Below are positions 28,991 to 36,904 of a stretch of DNA of 64,000 bases, piece by piece. This stretch comes from DASRRB01 sp036732755. GTDB lineage: Bacteria > Planctomycetota > B15-G4 > SIAN01. The notes under the pieces were generated by a model that worked only from the letters and a program-made list of their open reading frames with translations, was not told where the DNA came from and ran no database searches. Positions within the stretch are counted from its first letter, which is position 1; each line of letters begins with the position of its first letter. The position numbers and the translations under genes were made by a program. Where the stretch lies: positions 1-64,000 of the forward strand of contig DAINBU010000002.1 of NCBI GenBank assembly GCA_036732755.1. The letters are read 5' to 3'.

Positions 28991-29569
28991 ATGTTCCACA
29001 ACCTCTACTTCGCCAGCGCAGCGATCGGCGGCTGCATCCTCGTCCTGCAGACGTTGATGATGCTCTTCGGCGGCGGCCACGGCGACGCGCACGACGTGCA
29101 CGACGTCGGCCACGATCCCCTCGACGGCCATGCCGCCGACCACGGCGACGCGTTCGTCAAGTTCTTCACGTTCAAGACGATCGTCGCGTTCATCACGTTC
29201 TTCGGGCTCGCCGGGCTGGCGTGCGAGTGGTCGAACCTCCCGCGCGCGCCGTCGTTCGGCGTCGCGCTCGGCGCCGGTGTGGGCGCGCTCTTCGCGGTCG
29301 GCTGGCTCATGCAGGGGCTGTCGCGCCTGCACTCGGCCGGGAACCTCGAGCTCGAGAACGCCGTCGGCTGCGCCGCGCAGGTCTACCTGCGCATCCCCGC
29401 GCGCGGCACGGGCGCCGGCAAGATCACGGTCACGGTGCAGGGCCGCACGGTCGAGCTGAACGCCGTGACGTCCGGACCCGAGATCGCGACCGGATGCGCG
29501 GTGAAGATCATCGCCCTGCGCGAGGGCGACACGCTCGAAGTTCTGCCCCTGGCGCAGTCGGCCGGGTGA
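28991..29569 (+). CDS. NfeD-like membrane protein
   Basis: The 192-residue protein has an N-terminal membrane helix, a His/Asp-rich loop (HGDAHDVHDVGHDPLDGHA), two further membrane helices (FKTIVAFITFFGLAGLA and a Gly/Ala-rich one) and a C-terminal OB-like domain ending VKIIALREGDTLEVLPL. This is the layout of NfeD1b-type proteins, which partner flotillins; the flotillin gene follows after 67 bases. The pair organises membrane microdomains. The histidine/aspartate-rich loop could bind a divalent metal, though this is not known for the family. Confidence 0.82.
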   Translation: MFHNLYFASAAIGGCILVLQTLMMLFGGGHGDAHDVHDVGHDPLDGHAADHGDAFVKFFTFKTIVAFITFFGLAGLACEWSNLPRAPSFGVALGAGVGALFAVGWLMQGLSRLHSAGNLELENAVGCAAQVYLRIPARGTGAGKITVTVQGRTVELNAVTSGPEIATGCAVKIIALREGDTLEVLPLAQSAG

Positions 29570-29636
29570 CGCCGCGCCCCGCGGCTGCGCGGGGCGCATC
29601 GCCCGCCGTCGGCGCCGCCGACTCGTGGAGAGCCCC

Positions 29637-31256
29637 ATGCCCGCCGGCCCCTTCGACCAGAACCCCTACCTGCTGGCGATCGTCGTCGCCGCCGTCCTGA
29701 TCGCGTTCGGCTTCCTGCTCATGCTGATCAAGCGCTACAAGCGCTGCCCGAGCAACCGCATCCTCGTCATCTACGGCAAGACGACCGAGGGGCGCTCCGC
29801 CCGCTGCCTGCACGGCGGCGGCGCGTTCGTGTGGCCGCTGATCCAGGACTTCGAGTTCCTGAATCTCGACCCGATGCAGATCGGCATCCCGCTCAAGGGG
29901 GCGCTGTCGGCCGAGAACATCCGCGTCAACGTCCCGAGCGTATTCACCGTCGCGATCGGCACCGAGCCGGCGACCATGCAGAACGCCGCGATCCGCCTGC
30001 TCGGGCTGCAGACGACGGCGATCGTCAAGCAGACCGAGGACATCATCTTCGGCCAGCTGCGCCAGGTGATCGCCGCGATGCGGATCGAGGACATCAACCG
30101 CAACCGCGACCAGTTCCTGGCCAGCATCCAGAAGTCGCTCGAGCCGGAGCTCGTGAAGATCGGCCTCGTCCTCATCAACGTCAACATCACCGACATCACC
30201 GACGAGTCGGGCTACATCGAGGCGATCGGGCGCAAGGCCGCCTCCGAGGCGATCCAGCAGGCCGACATCGACGTCGCCGAGCAGGTGAAGAAGGGCTCGA
30301 TCGGCGTCGCCGCCGCCGACCGCGACAAGGCGGTGCAGGTCGCGAGCGCCCACCGCGAGCAGGAGATCGGCACCAAGGAGGCCGAGCGCGACCAGATCGT
30401 GCGCGTCGCCGAGCTCACCAAGGACAAGACCGTCGGCGAGCGCACCGCCTCCTTCGAGCAGGAGGTGCAGATCAAGGAGCGCGAGCGCCAGATGCGCATC
30501 TCCGTCGCCGACGCCAACGCGAAGGCCGTGACCGGAGAGAACCTCTCCAAGGCGCTGATCGCCGCCACCAACTCCGAGTTGCGCGTGAAGGAGGCGACCG
30601 CCTACCAGGCCGGCGAGACGAAATACCGCGAGGCGCAGGCCGCGGTGAACGAGGCGCAGTATCTCGCCGAGGCCAAGGCGATGCAGGCGCTCGGCGTCAA
30701 GATCGAGCAGGAGAAGCGCGCCGAGCTCGAGGCCGTCGCCAAGGCCAACAAGGCCAAGCAGATCGTCGACGCCGAAGCGCAGGCCGAGAAGACGCGCCTC
30801 GAGGCGATCGGCGAGGCGAGCGCGACGTTCGCGAGGCTCGAGGCGCAGGCGAAGGGCGAGTACGAGATCCTGGCCAAGAAGGGCGAAGGCTTGAAACGGA
30901 TCGTCGAGGCGTGCGGCGGCGCGCAGCCCGCCTTCCAGCTCATGATGCTCGAGCACCTGCAAGCACTCGCGCACACCGCCGCGACGGCGATCTCGAACAT
31001 CAAGTTCGACAAGGTGATCGTCTGGGACTCTGGCCACGGCGCGAACGGCGCCGGTCAGGGCGGCGGCGCGGCCGGCTTCCTGCAGAGTCTCGCGAAATCG
31101 ATCCCGCCGATGATGAACGTCATGCAGGACCTCGGCGGCGTGAAGATGCCGGAGTTCCTCGGGAAGCTCACGACCGAGGGCGGCGAGGCGGCGGCTGCGA
31201 AGGGCGAAGCGGCGGCGGCCAAAGGAGAGGCGACGGTCGCCCGGAAACCCGCCTGA
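29637..31256 (+). CDS. floT: flotillin (SPFH/Band 7 scaffold protein)
   Basis: The 539-residue protein has one N-terminal membrane segment (LLAIVVAAVLIAFGFLLMLI), then an SPFH domain (SNRILVIYGKTTEG, SVFTVAIGTEPATM) and a long Ala/Glu/Lys-rich coiled-coil region of about 200 residues with repeated EAQ/KAE heptads, the flotillin domain. The C-terminus ends in an Ala/Gly/Glu repeat (EAAAAKGEAAAAKGE). It forms lipid-microdomain scaffolds with the NfeD-like protein encoded upstream. GGAGAG five bases before the ATG at 29637 supports that start over the in-frame GTG at 29625. Confidence 0.93.
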   Translation: MPAGPFDQNPYLLAIVVAAVLIAFGFLLMLIKRYKRCPSNRILVIYGKTTEGRSARCLHGGGAFVWPLIQDFEFLNLDPMQIGIPLKGALSAENIRVNVPSVFTVAIGTEPATMQNAAIRLLGLQTTAIVKQTEDIIFGQLRQVIAAMRIEDINRNRDQFLASIQKSLEPELVKIGLVLINVNITDITDESGYIEAIGRKAASEAIQQADIDVAEQVKKGSIGVAAADRDKAVQVASAHREQEIGTKEAERDQIVRVAELTKDKTVGERTASFEQEVQIKERERQMRISVADANAKAVTGENLSKALIAATNSELRVKEATAYQAGETKYREAQAAVNEAQYLAEAKAMQALGVKIEQEKRAELEAVAKANKAKQIVDAEAQAEKTRLEAIGEASATFARLEAQAKGEYEILAKKGEGLKRIVEACGGAQPAFQLMMLEHLQALAHTAATAISNIKFDKVIVWDSGHGANGAGQGGGAAGFLQSLAKSIPPMMNVMQDLGGVKMPEFLGKLTTEGGEAAAAKGEAAAAKGEATVARKPA

Positions 31257-31393
31257 TCCCGGCCATCGGGAATCCGATCGCGGCGTGACGCTGCCCGCCG
31301 GAAGTTCGGGGATTCTTCCCCTGGACGTATCGCCGGAAGTGGATTGAATCCGCACACTCCCCCCGAGACCTCTCCCTTGCCGGAGGATCGGGC

Positions 31394-32320
31394 GTGAGCG
31401 AGCGACGGACCTGCCTCGGTCGACGCGCGCTCCTCGAAGCGGCGCTCCTGGTTCTCGCGCTCCTCGTCGGAGCCTCCTGCCGCGCCGAATTCAAGACCGG
31501 CTCGGGTTCGTCGGCGCGCGCCAGCCGCGTGCGCGCGGAGCGGCTCGCCTGGCTCATCACGTGGGCCGACGTCGTCGAAGAAGAGCCCGATCCCGCCTTC
31601 GTCACTGATCCGCGCGTGCGCGCGCGCATCGCGGCCGAGGGGATGCCGTGGCTCGTGCGCGACCGCTGGCTCGGGATCGAGCTGGTGTTCGTGCCGGCCG
31701 GCGGTCTCTCGGAGGAGATCGAAGGCGAGAGCGGCGATGACGAGCGCTCGTCGCGGCGCGTCGCCGTCGCGCACCCCATCTATCTCGGCCGCTGCGAGGT
31801 GAGCCAGGACGAGTGGGTGCGCGCGATGACGGAGAACCCCTCCGAGTTTTGCGACGACCCGCGCCTGCCGGTCGACTCCGTCGCGTGGGAGCTCCTCGCC
31901 GACCGCACCGACGGCTTCCTCCACGCGACCGGCTTCGAGCTCCCGACCGAGGCCGAGTGGGAGTGGGCCGCGCGCGGGCCCGAAGGCCGCTCCTACCCGT
32001 GGGGCGCCATCGCCGACGAGCGCGACGCCAACTTCATCGACGAGGACGACGAGAACGGCGACTTCGTCCTGCGCACCACGCCGGTCGGCAGCTACGTGAG
32101 CGGCGCCTCGTGGTGCGGCGCGCTCGACATGGCCGGCAACGTCCTCGAGTGGTGCCGCGCCGGCGACTCCCCCGACTCCCCCCACGGCGTCCTGCGCGGC
32201 GGCGCGTGGTTCAGCGGAAGCAACGAGATCCGCTCCACCTCCCGCTTCGCCGCCCACCCCGGCTACGTCAACAACGGCTTTGGTTTCCGGGTCGCTCGGA
32301 GGGTTCCGCCGCCGACTTGA
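31394..32320 (+). CDS. FGE/SUMF1-type lipoprotein
   Basis: The 308-residue protein has a lipoprotein signal (LVLALLVGASC, with Cys as the lipidation site) and a formylglycine-generating-enzyme-like domain. Motifs are GIELVFVPAGG, YLGRCEVSQDEWV, ELPTEAEWEWAARG, SYPWG, LDMAGNVLEWC, LRGGAWFSG and GFGFRVAR at the end. The fold is shared by FGE sulfatase activators, EgtB and non-catalytic proteins. The conserved copper-binding Cys pair of true FGE is not evident, so an enzymatic role is doubtful. The GTG start has GGAGG upstream. Confidence 0.85.
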   Translation: MSERRTCLGRRALLEAALLVLALLVGASCRAEFKTGSGSSARASRVRAERLAWLITWADVVEEEPDPAFVTDPRVRARIAAEGMPWLVRDRWLGIELVFVPAGGLSEEIEGESGDDERSSRRVAVAHPIYLGRCEVSQDEWVRAMTENPSEFCDDPRLPVDSVAWELLADRTDGFLHATGFELPTEAEWEWAARGPEGRSYPWGAIADERDANFIDEDDENGDFVLRTTPVGSYVSGASWCGALDMAGNVLEWCRAGDSPDSPHGVLRGGAWFSGSNEIRSTSRFAAHPGYVNNGFGFRVARRVPPPT

Positions 32321-32326
32321 GGGGGG

Positions 32327-33286
32327 TCAGGCTTCGAACACCGCGCCGAGCGTCGACACGATGACGAAGCGACGCATCCACGCGGTCACCTGCTCGAGCG
32401 ACGCGCTCTCGATGCGGGAGCGAACGGCCCGATCGACCGGTCCGAACTTGATCTCGAGAAGTTCGAGCAGGCTTTCGCGACGGGCTTCGAGGCGCCCCTC
32501 GGCGCGCAGCATGTCGGCGGTGCTCATCACGGAACTCCTGATCTCGCTTGAGAGTGCGGCGGTGAACGCCGATCGGATCACGTCGGGCGGTGAATCATCG
32601 ACCTCGAAAACATAGCGCGCGAGCCGGGCGAGCGCAGGGACGACGGCGGGCCCCCTCAGCTCCGACTGGAGCGCCTGCATCACGCTTGCGACGTGCACAA
32701 AGAGTCGTGGCCGGATCCGACTGCTCCGCAGCGCGATCAGCGCGAGCCGCCCGATCGCGTCCATCGCACGGCCGAGGATCTGCGCGTCCGTCTGCTGCGC
32801 GAGATCGTCGAGGACGAAGTCGAAGCCGACCACGTGCCGCCCGAGCGCGGCAAGCCCGCGATCATCGATCGCGAGGATGCTGGAGAAGCACGGCTTCCAT
32901 GGCCACGGTTTCGAACCGTGATGCAGCAGGAGAGGCAGGATCGGCGGGACGCGCGGCTCCTCCGGACGCTTCGCCGCGTGACGCTCCCAGATCCGGGTCT
33001 GATAACGAAGCAGCCGCAGCGGCATGCGTTCGTCGAGCGTGCTCTGATGCTCGAAGAGCACGTAGACGAAGCCGGAGCCGCTGCCGCGCAGGTTCACCGT
33101 GAACAGCAGATCGGCGCTCGACTGGCGCAGCCCCTCGTCGATGAACGACCCCTCGATCGGCGCGAGCGTGTCGAGCTGGAGCTCGGCGAGAACCGCCGAC
33201 GGCAGGACAGCACGCAGTTCCTCCGCCGCGTACTGCGGCTGGCCGAAGATGGCGCGGACGAGGGCGTCGTGAGGGGTCGGGGTCAC
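32327..33286 (-). CDS. Rpn family recombination-promoting nuclease / YhgA-like putative transposase
   Basis: The 319-residue protein belongs to the PD-(D/E)XK group once annotated as transposase_31 (RpnA-E). It begins PHDALVRAIFGQPQYAAEELR, with SSADLLFTVNL and FVYVLFEHQST supplying the catalytic Asp and Glu-x-Gln pair, and then LLRYQTRIWERH and PPILPLLLHHGS. The C-terminal half has the Glu/Arg-rich helical segment typical of the family. Rpn proteins cut DNA and stimulate RecA-independent exchange, and they are accessory genes. It marks the left edge of the accessory island. Confidence 0.87.
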   Translation of the reverse strand: MTPTPHDALVRAIFGQPQYAAEELRAVLPSAVLAELQLDTLAPIEGSFIDEGLRQSSADLLFTVNLRGSGSGFVYVLFEHQSTLDERMPLRLLRYQTRIWERHAAKRPEEPRVPPILPLLLHHGSKPWPWKPCFSSILAIDDRGLAALGRHVVGFDFVLDDLAQQTDAQILGRAMDAIGRLALIALRSSRIRPRLFVHVASVMQALQSELRGPAVVPALARLARYVFEVDDSPPDVIRSAFTAALSSEIRSSVMSTADMLRAEGRLEARRESLLELLEIKFGPVDRAVRSRIESASLEQVTAWMRRFVIVSTLGAVFEA

Positions 33287-33326
33287 ACCGGAGGAGACGT
33301 GCGGCGGTGGTCTCGGTGACGCGATT

Positions 33327-33446
33327 CGTCAGCAGCCTGCCGTTCCCGAAGCTCGACCCGCCGCATTGGTGGACCATCCGGACCGAGTGCCCGACCCGTT
33401 CTCACCCGATCTGACGCGGCAGTCACTCATCGAGGAGGATGCGCAC
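33327..33446 (-). pseudogene. DUF5615 toxin remnant with two in-frame stop codons
   Basis: Starting from a GTG that overlaps the last 20 bases of the second DUF433 gene, the frame reads VRILLDE, a TGA, LPRQIG, a second TGA, then VGHSVRMVHQCGG and NGRLL. DUF5615 toxins begin with a closely similar layout (an RILLDEC-LPR opening, then a GHxVRTVxEMGW stretch and NGxLL). The first TGA falls exactly where the family has a Cys codon, which needs a single-base change. After NGRLL the family sequence is lost, so the catalytic C-terminal half is absent too. This is a dead toxin behind an intact antitoxin gene. Confidence 0.7.
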
Positions 33447-33654
33447 TTGCCGTCAACGCCGCTTCCGCGAGTTCGAGAGCCGCGATCGCCTGTTCGCGCG
33501 TGACGGATGGGAACTGGTCCAGGAAGTCCTCGAGCCGGTCGCCGCCTTCGAGGTTGTCGAAGAGGTTCTTGACCGGCACCCGTGTCCCGACGAAGACCGG
33601 AATCCCGCCGAGGATCTCGGGATCGCTGTGAAAGACCTTCGATTTCGGCGTCAC
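33427..33654 (-). CDS. DUF433 domain antitoxin-like protein (second copy)
   Basis: The 75-residue protein carries the DUF433 core: FHSDPEILGGIPVFVGTRVPV, LFDNLEGGDRLEDFLDQFP and EQAIAALELAEAAL. It appears complete. Its ATG overlaps the stop of a truncated AAA_14 ATPase fragment as ATGA, and its own 3' end overlaps the broken DUF5615 frame. The original antitoxin-toxin pair is thus recognisable, but only the antitoxin survives. Confidence 0.9.
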   Translation of the reverse strand: MTPKSKVFHSDPEILGGIPVFVGTRVPVKNLFDNLEGGDRLEDFLDQFPSVTREQAIAALELAEAALTASAHPPR

Positions 33655-33893
33655 CGGGAGACTCCAAGAAGCGGATCCGAAGAGTCGCCCGCATCGCCGG
33701 GCGTGCCCCTCAGCGATTCTGTGCCGGCCTCGTCGAAGCTGAAGTACGCGAATCCGCGCGAGTCGCCGACGATGCGCGCGAGCGTGGTCTTGCCCGACTG
33801 TCGTGGTCCGTGGATGAGAACGACTGGAGTGTCGGAGAGCGCCTCGACGAGGCGCGGCTTCGCGAATCGAGGACGGAGGCGTCCGGGATTCAC
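33651..33893 (-). pseudogene. N-terminal fragment of an AAA_14/DUF4143 ATPase
   Basis: The 80-codon frame reads RPRFAKPRLVEAL, then PVVLIHGPRQSGKTTLARI (Walker A) and FAYFSFDEAG. This matches the first quarter of the widespread AAA_14-DUF4143 ATPases, which have about 400 residues. The Walker B motif, sensor and C-terminal nuclease-like domain are missing; the frame ends abruptly at the start of the DUF433 gene. I treat it as a deletion remnant. The GTG at 33893 is a plausible former start; sequence upstream of it looks like a mobile-element end. Confidence 0.65.
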
Positions 33894-33976
33894 GTCGGCT
33901 GATCGCAAGTTTGGGTCTCGGCCAAACGCAAGCTTCCTGGCCGGCTGATCGGAATCTTTCTGGGCGGCTGATCGAG
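33894..33976. mobile_element. possible IS21-like terminal repeat remnant
   Basis: Three copies of CGGCTGATCG occur within about 80 bases, with the intervening segments AAGTTTGGGTCTCGGCC and GGAATCTTTCTGGG. Spaced subterminal repeats of this kind are known at the ends of IS21-family elements. No istA/istB coding sequence is visible in the window, so at most one end has survived. The call rests on pattern only. Confidence 0.3.
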
Positions 33977-34050
33977 CGGTTGACCCCCGCCCTCCCGCAC
34001 GACGACCCTCACCGACAGGCACGGAGTCGACGTCTCGTAGTGCGAGACCG

Positions 34051-34465
34051 TCACGGCCTTCGGATCGTGGTGTACGCCTGATCCGCCCGATTCGGCGACT
34101 CGGGAAACCGCAGCGCCATCAGCCCGTCGCGAACCATCGGCGCGAGGAACCGGGCCTGAATCCACGCTGGATTGCGGCGAAGCACCGTGCCGAGCTGGTG
34201 GGCCGACAAGTAGCGGCCGCTGCAGAGGTTCTGGATCGTGGCACGCACGACAGCGGCGACGACCTTTCGCCGGGTCGCGACGGGTGCCGCGATCGTTCGG
34301 AGCTCTTCGTCCATCGACGGTACCGGCGGTCTCGGGTCCGATCCCTGCATACCTATGGCGTCAGGCTGCATACCTGAGGAGTGAACCGGCAAACCTGAGG
34401 AGCTCGGCGGCAAACCTGAGGAGTGAGGAGGCAAACCTGAGGAGCTAGGCGGAAAAGGTGACGAC
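34051..34465 (-). pseudogene. C-terminal tail of an AlbA_2-type (divergent AAA-4) regulator
   Basis: On the minus strand the frame begins with SSGLPP heptads and continues with VVAAVVRATIQNLCSGRYLS, LGTVLRRNP and FLAPMVRDGLMALRFPE up to the stop. This is the usual C-terminal winged-helix tail of AlbA_2/HATPase_c_4 putative DNA-binding proteins, where the SSGLP repeats form the linker. The N-terminal AlbA_2 and ATPase-like domains (about 350 residues) are absent. Upstream the open frame runs into an HNH-like scrap and then overlaps the RelE gene. It is a deletion remnant, not a working gene. Confidence 0.6.
34347..34451. repeat. five tandem 21-bp units
   Basis: The unit is GCAAACCTGAGGAGYNNGNNG with five copies, the outer ones more diverged. 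On the minus strand it encodes heptads of the type SSGLPxx, the linker of the AlbA_2 tail remnant. Such linkers are known to vary in copy number between relatives. Confidence 0.85.
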
Positions 34466-34492
34466 CGCCCGGCTGCCTTCAGGGACGGCATG

Positions 34493-34528
34493 CGTTCCAG
34501 CGACGGCGCGTGCGCCGCCGGCGAAGCG
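34493..34528 (-). repeat. scrap homologous to the 3' part of the HNH gene
   Basis: About 35 bases here match 35277-35312 with few changes. On the minus strand both encode SPxAHAPSLERM, a conserved segment near the end of the HNH endonuclease encoded at 35157-35786. It suggests that a second, now lost, HNH gene once lay here and was joined to the AlbA_2 tail. Confidence 0.55.
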
Positions 34529-34531
34529 AAG

Positions 34532-34789
34532 TCAGCGGTACGCGTCACCCCTGTGCCGAACCGCTGAAACGTCGACGACGCGTCTCGTGTCATTGATCGT
34601 GTAGATGACGCGATAGTCGCCGACTCGAATGCGCCAGCCACCACCGCCCTCGAGCTTCTTGCACCCGGGTGGCCGAGGAGCGATGGCCAGCGCTTCAATC
34701 TTCGCGTAGATCCGCCGAGCGAGCGGTGCGTCCAGCGCCAACAGTTCCTTCGCAGCCGCCCTGGCGAGCGCGACCTGGTACGGCGCCAT
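34532..34789 (-). CDS. relE: RelE/ParE family toxin
   Basis: The 85-residue protein is a full-length RelE-superfamily mRNA interferase: YQVALARAAAKELLALD, then LEGGGGWRIRVGDYRVIYTI with the conserved Arg residues of the active site, and VSAVRHRGDAYR at the end. It overlaps the antitoxin stop by one base (TGATG), the usual coupling that keeps the antitoxin in excess. Unlike several toxins nearby, this one looks undamaged. Confidence 0.92.
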   Translation of the reverse strand: MAPYQVALARAAAKELLALDAPLARRIYAKIEALAIAPRPPGCKKLEGGGGWRIRVGDYRVIYTINDTRRVVDVSAVRHRGDAYR

Positions 34790-35085
34790 CAGGCGCCATG
34801 GGCAGGCAGCTTTCCTGCCTTCACGAGCTTCTTCCTGACGTCGGCGAGCGAAGAGCGCGGCTGATTCGCGCGGCGTCGGATGAGCGCCAAGTCGAAGACG
34901 TCTTCCCAGAGGTCCGGGTTCTTCACGAGATCGATGAAGACGCCAGTCCGGCGTCCCTTCCCGTCGAACACGAACTGAACGCCTTTCACTCGCGTGACTC
35001 CTGGACCCGCGCCTCGTCGCGCCGCGGGACGATATCGCGATGCCGGTTCACCGGCCAGGATCACGGGTGCGTCGGCTTTCGCCAT
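34789..35085 (-). CDS. RelE partner antitoxin
   Basis: The 98-residue protein precedes and overlaps relE. It carries GVQFVFDGKGRRTGVFIDL, NPDLWEDVFDLALIRRR and a basic C-terminal helix (SSLADVRKKLVKAG) as seen in antitoxins paired with this RelE group. The first 30 residues are Ala/Arg-rich and may be an over-extension; the conserved part starts at the VTRVKG segment. It would neutralise RelE and autoregulate the pair. Confidence 0.82.
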   Translation of the reverse strand: MAKADAPVILAGEPASRYRPAARRGAGPGVTRVKGVQFVFDGKGRRTGVFIDLVKNPDLWEDVFDLALIRRRANQPRSSLADVRKKLVKAGKLPAHGA

Positions 35086-35156
35086 GCGCTCTGCCCTCCG
35101 TTCCGTCAGGTCTGTCGAACGACCAGCCCAGACGTCGAGCGCTCGATGCGGTTACG

Positions 35157-35786
35157 TCATCCCGCGTTGCGCACCCGCGCGCTCAAGAAGACTTCATCCC
35201 GGTGGTACTCGAGGAAGCGGCCCTGATCCGCCGTGAAGCGTCCCGCTTCGAAGACCCTCCCCGTCGGCACCCCCATTCGTTCCAGCGACGGCGCGTGCGC
35301 CACCGGCGAGACGAGCAGCCGCCCGTCGTTCCGGAAGGAGATGAAGCCGCGATCGAAGAGGTGGTCGATCGACGGCGTCAGCAGCAGCCCGTTCTGCCCG
35401 TCGAGGCGCTCGGCGTTGGTCGAGTCGCGCCACGGCTTGCAGTGGCTGGCGCGCAGGTGTTCTTGGCGGTCGACGCCGGTGACGCGGCAGTGCGTTTCGA
35501 TCGACTGCACGCGCTGTTTGAAGAGACCCTGACCGCGGCGGGCGAGGACGAGGGGCTCCTTCTCGGTCGTGGCGAGAGCGGGGTCGGCCTCGATGTCCTT
35601 GCGGAGGTGTTCTTCCCAGAGGACGAGCTCGGCGTTGGGCGGCGCGGACTGGACGAGGTCGGGCTCGCTCACGAGTTCAGCGCGGGCGAGGGCGGCGATC
35701 TCTTTGCCGAGGAGCTCGGCGAACTGGAGGGCGTGGGGTTGCGGGAGCTCGGTGAGGTAGATGCTCTGGCTACCGCGTCCGAGCAT
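35157..35786 (-). CDS. HNH endonuclease
   Basis: The 209-residue protein has the HNH nuclease core: FKQRVQSIETHCRVTGVDRQ, HLRASHCKPWRD, DGQNGLLLTPSIDHLFDRGF and a final VSPVAHAPSLERM. The His, Asn and His of the motif are present. Relatives of this type are often 250-300 residues, so the N-terminal recognition part may be shortened. It is encoded alone, upstream of the relE pair on the same strand. Roles in restriction or mobile-element homing are both possible. Confidence 0.83.
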   Translation of the reverse strand: MLGRGSQSIYLTELPQPHALQFAELLGKEIAALARAELVSEPDLVQSAPPNAELVLWEEHLRKDIEADPALATTEKEPLVLARRGQGLFKQRVQSIETHCRVTGVDRQEHLRASHCKPWRDSTNAERLDGQNGLLLTPSIDHLFDRGFISFRNDGRLLVSPVAHAPSLERMGVPTGRVFEAGRFTADQGRFLEYHRDEVFLSARVRNAG

Positions 35787-35929
35787 CTGAGCGTCCGAGC
35801 ATCCGAGACCGGGAGAGGGGATCCGAGGAAGACCGGCGTGCTTCCCGTCACCTCCTCGCTTCGACGACGACTCCTCCGCGATAGCCTCGTTGGGATGCGG
35901 AGTTCCAATCGGCTCCGCGCCATGGTGGG

Positions 35930-36904
35930 ATGACGGACGCTGTTCCCGAAGACATGAGCGACCTCTATCAGGTGATCGACGCTTCGGACTGGAAGGCCGC
36001 CGGCGACGAGCAGCTCGGCACCAAGAAGAAGAAGTGGCTCCGGGATCCGCGGCCGATCGGGCTCGATCATCGATGGCTCTTCAAGTATCGCCAGCGCCCT
36101 ACGACCGGCGACGACTGGGCTGAGCGGATCGTCGCCGCGATCGCCGACGATCTGGCAATCCCACACGCCGCAGTCGAGCTTGCGGTTCGGGACGGTGAGC
36201 CGGGAGTGATCTCGCTCGACCTGACGGAAGAGCAGAACCGCGGCGAGCTCGTGCTCGGCAACGACCTCCTTTACGAACGTGACCCGAAGTACCCGCGGGC
36301 GAAGCGCACGAGGCGGACGACGAAGTACTCGCTCGATGCCGTGATCGCCGTTCTTCAGCAGGACTTCATCCAGCGGGCAACGCTCGTCATGGCGCCACGC
36401 GAGATCACGAGAGCGCTCGACGTCTTCATCGGTTACCTGCTCCTCGACGCGCTCGTTGCGAACCAGGACCGGAACCACCAGAACTGGGGCGTCTTGCAGC
36501 TTCGCGATCCAGGCAAGAAGCGCGTCGCAGAACTGGCGCCGAGCTTCGACCATGCATCCAGCCTCGCGCGCGGAATCCTCGACAACGAGCGCACGGAGCG
36601 ACTCGAGACGCACGACGTCGGGTACTGCGTCGAGTCGTACTGCCATCGGGCGACTTCGCTGTTCGTGACCACAGCGGCCGCCGAGCGCCGAATGACGACC
36701 TTCGAGGCGTTCGAGCACGCGGGGCGATTGCGCCCGCCGGCGCGGGACGCGTGGATCGAGCGTCTGCGGCAGGTGGGATTGGACCGACTCGCGTCGCGGG
36801 TCGCGGCCGTACCAGACGATCGGATGAGCGCCGTCGCCAAGCAGTTCAGCAATCGCATGTTAGAGTGCAACCGTCGCAAGTTGCTCGAGACGGAGCGAGC
36901 GTGA
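35930..36904 (+). CDS. HipA-like kinase (C-terminal catalytic domain only)
   Basis: The 324-residue protein contains the HipA-C kinase core. LLLDALVANQDRNHQNWGVL (near residues 170-190) holds the catalytic Asp and Asn, and LAPSFDHASSL (about 205) is the metal-binding Asp loop, equivalent to HipA DxxxxN and FYD motifs. The N-terminal Couple_hipA subdomain is missing. A stand-alone version is encoded next, overlapping by one base as TGATG. This is a split arrangement reminiscent of HipS/HipT. It is the first gene of a plus-strand operon running to the DUF2075 helicase. The target of phosphorylation is unknown. ATG at 35954 is an alternative start. Confidence 0.78.
   Translation: MTDAVPEDMSDLYQVIDASDWKAAGDEQLGTKKKKWLRDPRPIGLDHRWLFKYRQRPTTGDDWAERIVAAIADDLAIPHAAVELAVRDGEPGVISLDLTEEQNRGELVLGNDLLYERDPKYPRAKRTRRTTKYSLDAVIAVLQQDFIQRATLVMAPREITRALDVFIGYLLLDALVANQDRNHQNWGVLQLRDPGKKRVAELAPSFDHASSLARGILDNERTERLETHDVGYCVESYCHRATSLFVTTAAAERRMTTFEAFEHAGRLRPPARDAWIERLRQVGLDRLASRVAAVPDDRMSAVAKQFSNRMLECNRRKLLETERA

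Noticed and set aside
31305..31325. Hairpin-like GGGGATTCTTCCCC after the flotillin gene as terminator
   Set aside because: The stem is only five or six pairs and no T run follows, so it is not strong enough to call.
31394..32320. Calling this a true sulfatase-activating FGE
   Set aside because: The active-site Cys pair expected of FGE is not evident, so only family-level naming is justified.
34347..34451. Possible CRISPR-like or iteron array
   Set aside because: The five 21-bp units are contiguous with no spacers and encode a known type of protein linker, so they are coding repeats.
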